Origin: Vigna angularis
Taxonomy: Eukaryota; Streptophyta; Magnoliopsida; Fabales; Fabaceae
Length of the DNA stretch: 64,000 nt
NCBI RefSeq assembly: GCF_016808095.1
Contig: NC_068975.1
Span: 32,511,001 to 32,575,000 of the forward strand
Direction: 5' to 3'
The notes below the pieces were generated by a model, which ran no database searches, was not told the origin of the DNA, and was given only the letters and a program-made list of their open reading frames with translations. The translations under genes and the position numbers were made by a program. This document shows, piece by piece, positions 61,121-64,000 of this stretch. How positions within the stretch are numbered: the stretch's first letter is position 1; every line of letters begins with the position of its first letter.

Positions 61121-61856
61121 GTCAGCACGAGTTACGCTACTGCTGAAGAAAAAAAAACACCAAAAACATAACAAAAATTTTCTTTGGACAAATTATAATG
61201 GTTGGTTGAACATATGGTTTCAAAATACTGAAAAATGTAATTTCTGTACCTATACTATTAGAAATATTGTTTTTAGATTTTGTTATTGAGCTCAAGTTAT
61301 TACTTACTCAAATATTTTGCTCAAATCTTAATTAAATATAAGAGTGAATGTCAAATTAAGATTATAACATTATTTATATATTTATTCCTTGATTATAAAT
61401 TCTATTAGAATGGGTGTTCAGATGTTCCATGGCTACCTTATAAATAAAAAAATGTTCTTAGCAGCCATAATAAGAGACGGGTAGAAAATATTCTAATTTA
61501 ATGAACGAAATTATTATCAAAGTAGATACAATATTTGGTATAGAAAACATAATTCTCAATGCCTAATATATGATATTCGATTAAATAATTCATTTATAAA
61601 ACATTCAATAGTGATCTTATTGACGAAGTTCTCCGATACTAAATATTCGATAAATAATATCATAGTCTTCGACAGCATACAGTTAAATATAAATTTACAA
61701 ATAATGAAAATTAAATTGAATAACAAATAAAGGATTTATTTACTATTTAAATAATATAAAACACACTTAATTACATAGTTTTGGTAGATAGGGTGACAAA
61801 ATTGGATAATAGTTATCCTTGTAACCCTTTGTTTTGGTACATTTTAAAGGGTTTAG
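61121..61856. other. Intergenic DNA
   Basis: AT-rich; nothing supportable. Confidence 0.45.
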
Positions 61857-62680
61857 TAGTACTCTCAAAATATGACTTATAACCTGCGAGTTAATCCTGC
61901 GAGCTAATCCGGCTATCACGGGTTTGAACAGATCTAGGTTTGAGAAAAATATAATTTTTTTTATGTAAGATAAGTAATACAAAAATTATCAATTTAAAAA
62001 ACTTATTTGTTTGCGTATTTATTTTTTTATTACAATTGAATTAAATGATATATATTATATATTTATTTTGAAATGTCTTTTGGAGTTAGAGTAAAATTTA
62101 TTTAGATTTAAATTTAAAAAGTTATAATTTTTTTATTTAAAAAAAATATAATTAAGTAAGTTAGTGAGTCAACCCGTGGAGGAATGAACCATCTAAGATG
62201 TTAGCTCCCTAGCGAATGTCTTAACCATTCTGAGCTCTTTTCTTGTTTGTGGTTCTCCGGCAGAGAGTCGAAGGAGGCAAGGATGATACGATTATCATCA
62301 AATCAAAGGTGGAAGGAGATTCTCACTTCTTTTGCGAAAGACCATTCCCTTAAATGAAAAGCACATAAGCTCGCTCTACTACTTCGAATACGAGAAAGAG
62401 AATATAAGACAAAGAGATTCTTTACGGATTGGAATGCTAACGATTGATTCCCTTTCGGGCTCTTACACAGAAATTAAAGACTGAAAAGAGGAAGAGAAAG
62501 CAACTCTGACTCTGAAAGTCACCAACTTTCTAAAATAACTTAAATAAGTAATCCAATTACTTGCTTCGGAAGGAGGTGCCTGTAATAAGTTGGGTCGGGT
62601 TCGAAAATTTTCAGTTTACAAATATATAATCCTGTTGAATTGCTTATTAAGAGTCGGATTATCGTTTTAACACCTATAAG
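61857..62680. mobile_element. Diverged hAT-type MITE (relative of 20367-20989), interrupted
   Basis: Shared order of blocks with the intact MITE: CTCTCAAAAT at the left, then ACGGGTTTGAAC-like text, AATTATCAAT(C/T)T.AAAAACTTATTTGTT, AATTAAGT(G/A)AGT.AGT.AGTCAACC, (G/C)GGGTTCGAA and TTATCGTTTTAACA at the right. The ends and target duplication are not certain. It is split at 62180-62589. Confidence 0.55.
62180..62589. other. Organelle-like DNA insertion (possibly mitochondrial)
   Basis: About 410 bp of clearly higher GC content lies between two halves of the MITE. Its texture (TTCTCCGGCAGAGAGTCGAA, GCTCGCTCTACTACTTCG, GATTCCCTTTCGGGCTC) resembles plant mitochondrial intergenic DNA. No gene was recognised in it, so the origin is an impression. 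Confidence 0.35.
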
Positions 62681-62683
62681 TTT

Positions 62684-63179
62684 AGTCTTGCTTTATGAAC
62701 TTTATTTTTCCTTTATAATATATCGTTTTACTATAACTTTTGTTTATTTACTTTTTAGTCAAATACAGATTAATAATTTATCTTTTTCTTATTACATTAT
62801 ATATTTTTTTCTTACCCTATGTTATGTTCATTTCAAAATTATCTGGATTATCATTTTAGCTCCCTGATCATATTGTGAATAAAATAAATACTCCTCTAAA
62901 TAAACTTAATTAAAATTTCAAGAATTTAAATTTTAACCTGTCTGAACAGTCTTGCTTCATTTCTTCACTCGCTTCATCACCTTGAGTTTTCATAAGACCC
63001 ATAGAAGTTTTAAAAGTTCAGTCCCGCTGGGAAGGGAAGAAGAACGATACCTGGTTTTTGGGTTTCTTCTTTATCCCGAATCCAAGCGAAGAAGGAGAAA
63101 AGGTCATTAGAAGAAGAAGAAGAAGCTTCTGCTCTGTGCCAAAACAGAATAGTTGTTTCATAGAAGAAGAATAAGAAGA
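62684..63179 (+). promoter_or_regulatory. Promoter and leader of the 63-kb gene
   Basis: AT-rich up to about 62930, then a GC-richer leader with GAAGAA runs (63108-63125 and 63163-63180) in front of the ATG at 63180. Confidence 0.4.
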
Positions 63180-64000
63180 ATGTCGTCGTATTTGGGATTC
63201 GGGAAGGCTTCAGGACCCAGTGCACCTCCCAAATCCGACTCTCCATACTCTTTTGGTTTCACCAACCCTTCTCCTATCCCTCCTACTTCTTCACCTGTTC
63301 CTGCTTTTTCGTCACAATCCACGCCCAGGTACGTCAATTCTTCAACAACCTTTATTTCATTTCATTGATATCTTGAATTTAAACCCTGAAAGCTTTATCT
63401 TTTTAGTGGGTTTTGTACTCACGTTGAAATGGGATGAGGAATTTGAATCGATTTGCATTTAACCCTTTCCCTTGCCTGTTTTCTGGAGCTACGAGAGTTT
63501 CTTGTATATTAGAACATGTGAATCTTCCGCAAAGGGTTATATTTTGATTTGAATTGTTTTTGTTAAAGAAGAGCGAGGGTGTCTGGCAACTGTAATTTGT
63601 TGCTTGCATTTGGAAGGGTTCAAGCGTTTTTGGCTCCTTGTTGTGTTCGGGTTATTTTATTGAATAGGGAGTCAGAAATGTTATATGTTATCAGTGTTTT
63701 GGAGGTGAAAATTGGGGATCACATCACATTATACCACGAATTGCATGATCTGGGTATCTGGGGTTAATACCCTTCAACTGCTGGGGATGTAGTGCTAAAC
63801 ATAGGTAGTATTTAAGCTGGATAGATAAAATGGAGAAATGCTTCAGATGTAATCTGTGATGGTGTAGTGTAGCGTCTTTGTCAGTGAATCTGTGAATGGA
63901 ATTTCTTTTGTTCAAGTAAAACACTTACGGTACTCTTCTTGGGATAGTGAATGTTGGGTAGTAAATTACCGGAGTGAAATATCAGTGTAACTTGTTGAAT
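63180..64000 (+). CDS. First exon of a gene cut by the window edge, possibly SAC3B-like
   Basis: Exon 1 (63180-63328) encodes about 49 residues beginning MSSYLGFGKASGPSAPPKSD, a Gly/Pro/Ser/Phe-rich start, and ends at a donor CCCAG|GTACG. The rest of the window is intron 1 with no second exon seen. The GFGK.SGP..PPK pattern with later FG residues recalls the N-terminus of plant SAC3 family protein B (a TREX-2 mRNA-export scaffold), but this rests on a short low-complexity stretch. M at 63180 is chosen over 63153 because it follows the purine-rich leader and fits that family. Confidence 0.55.

Overview
This window is nuclear DNA from a flowering plant. Introns have GT-AG ends, the intergenic DNA is very AT-rich, (TA)n microsatellites are frequent, and every recognisable gene has plant homologues. 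The repeat families suggest a phaseoloid legume, but that is an inference. No bacterial or viral genes were seen.

Genes in order: a doubtful two-exon mini-gene (4.9-5.7 kb, +); an F-box protein (8.5-9.8 kb, +); a membrane RING-H2 protein (17.4-17.9 kb, -); a FAR1-related protein of the FRS7/FRS12 type (23.6-25.9 kb, -); a four-exon endonuclease/exonuclease/phosphatase protein (28.1-30.1 kb, -); an unrecognised intronless protein (33.1-33.8 kb, -); an RF298-type RING protein (36.4-39.8 kb, -); a small twin-CX9C mitochondrial-type protein (55.7-56.3 kb, -); a methionine-R-sulfoxide reductase B (59.7-60.9 kb, -); and the first exon of a gene that runs off the right edge (63.2 kb, +; possibly SAC3B-like). 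They look like independent plant genes, not a cluster or pathway.

Mobile elements make up most of the remainder. Two related 2.34-kb solo LTRs have perfect 5-bp target duplications (1743-4086 and 41400-43740). A 1.5-kb Mutator-type foldback element (15133-16629) has a 9-bp duplication and 16 CACGTG motifs. A hAT-type MITE (20367-20989) has an 8-bp duplication, and a second copy near 62 kb is split by organelle-like DNA. Two foldback elements abut (TA)n tracts. A Cassandra-type TRIM with 5S-rRNA-like sequence (45946-46958) contains a plastid psbD fragment.

The most striking element is a complete Mutator-like transposon at 47288-52159. It has 301-bp terminal inverted repeats and a perfect 9-bp target duplication. 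It carries two convergent genes: a MURA-type transposase, now broken by one frameshift and one stop, and an intact 132-residue GRF zinc-finger/membrane-anchor protein. The layout resembles maize MuDR, with the GRF gene in the mudrB position.

The right part shows local rearrangement. The MSRB first exon and part of its first intron are duplicated directly upstream of the twin-CX9C gene and may supply its leader. The matching MSRB upstream repeat lies 2 kb further away, separated by an AT-rich tandem array. At 54.3-54.9 kb an inverted duplication preceded by a TATA box could be transcribed as a long hairpin RNA.
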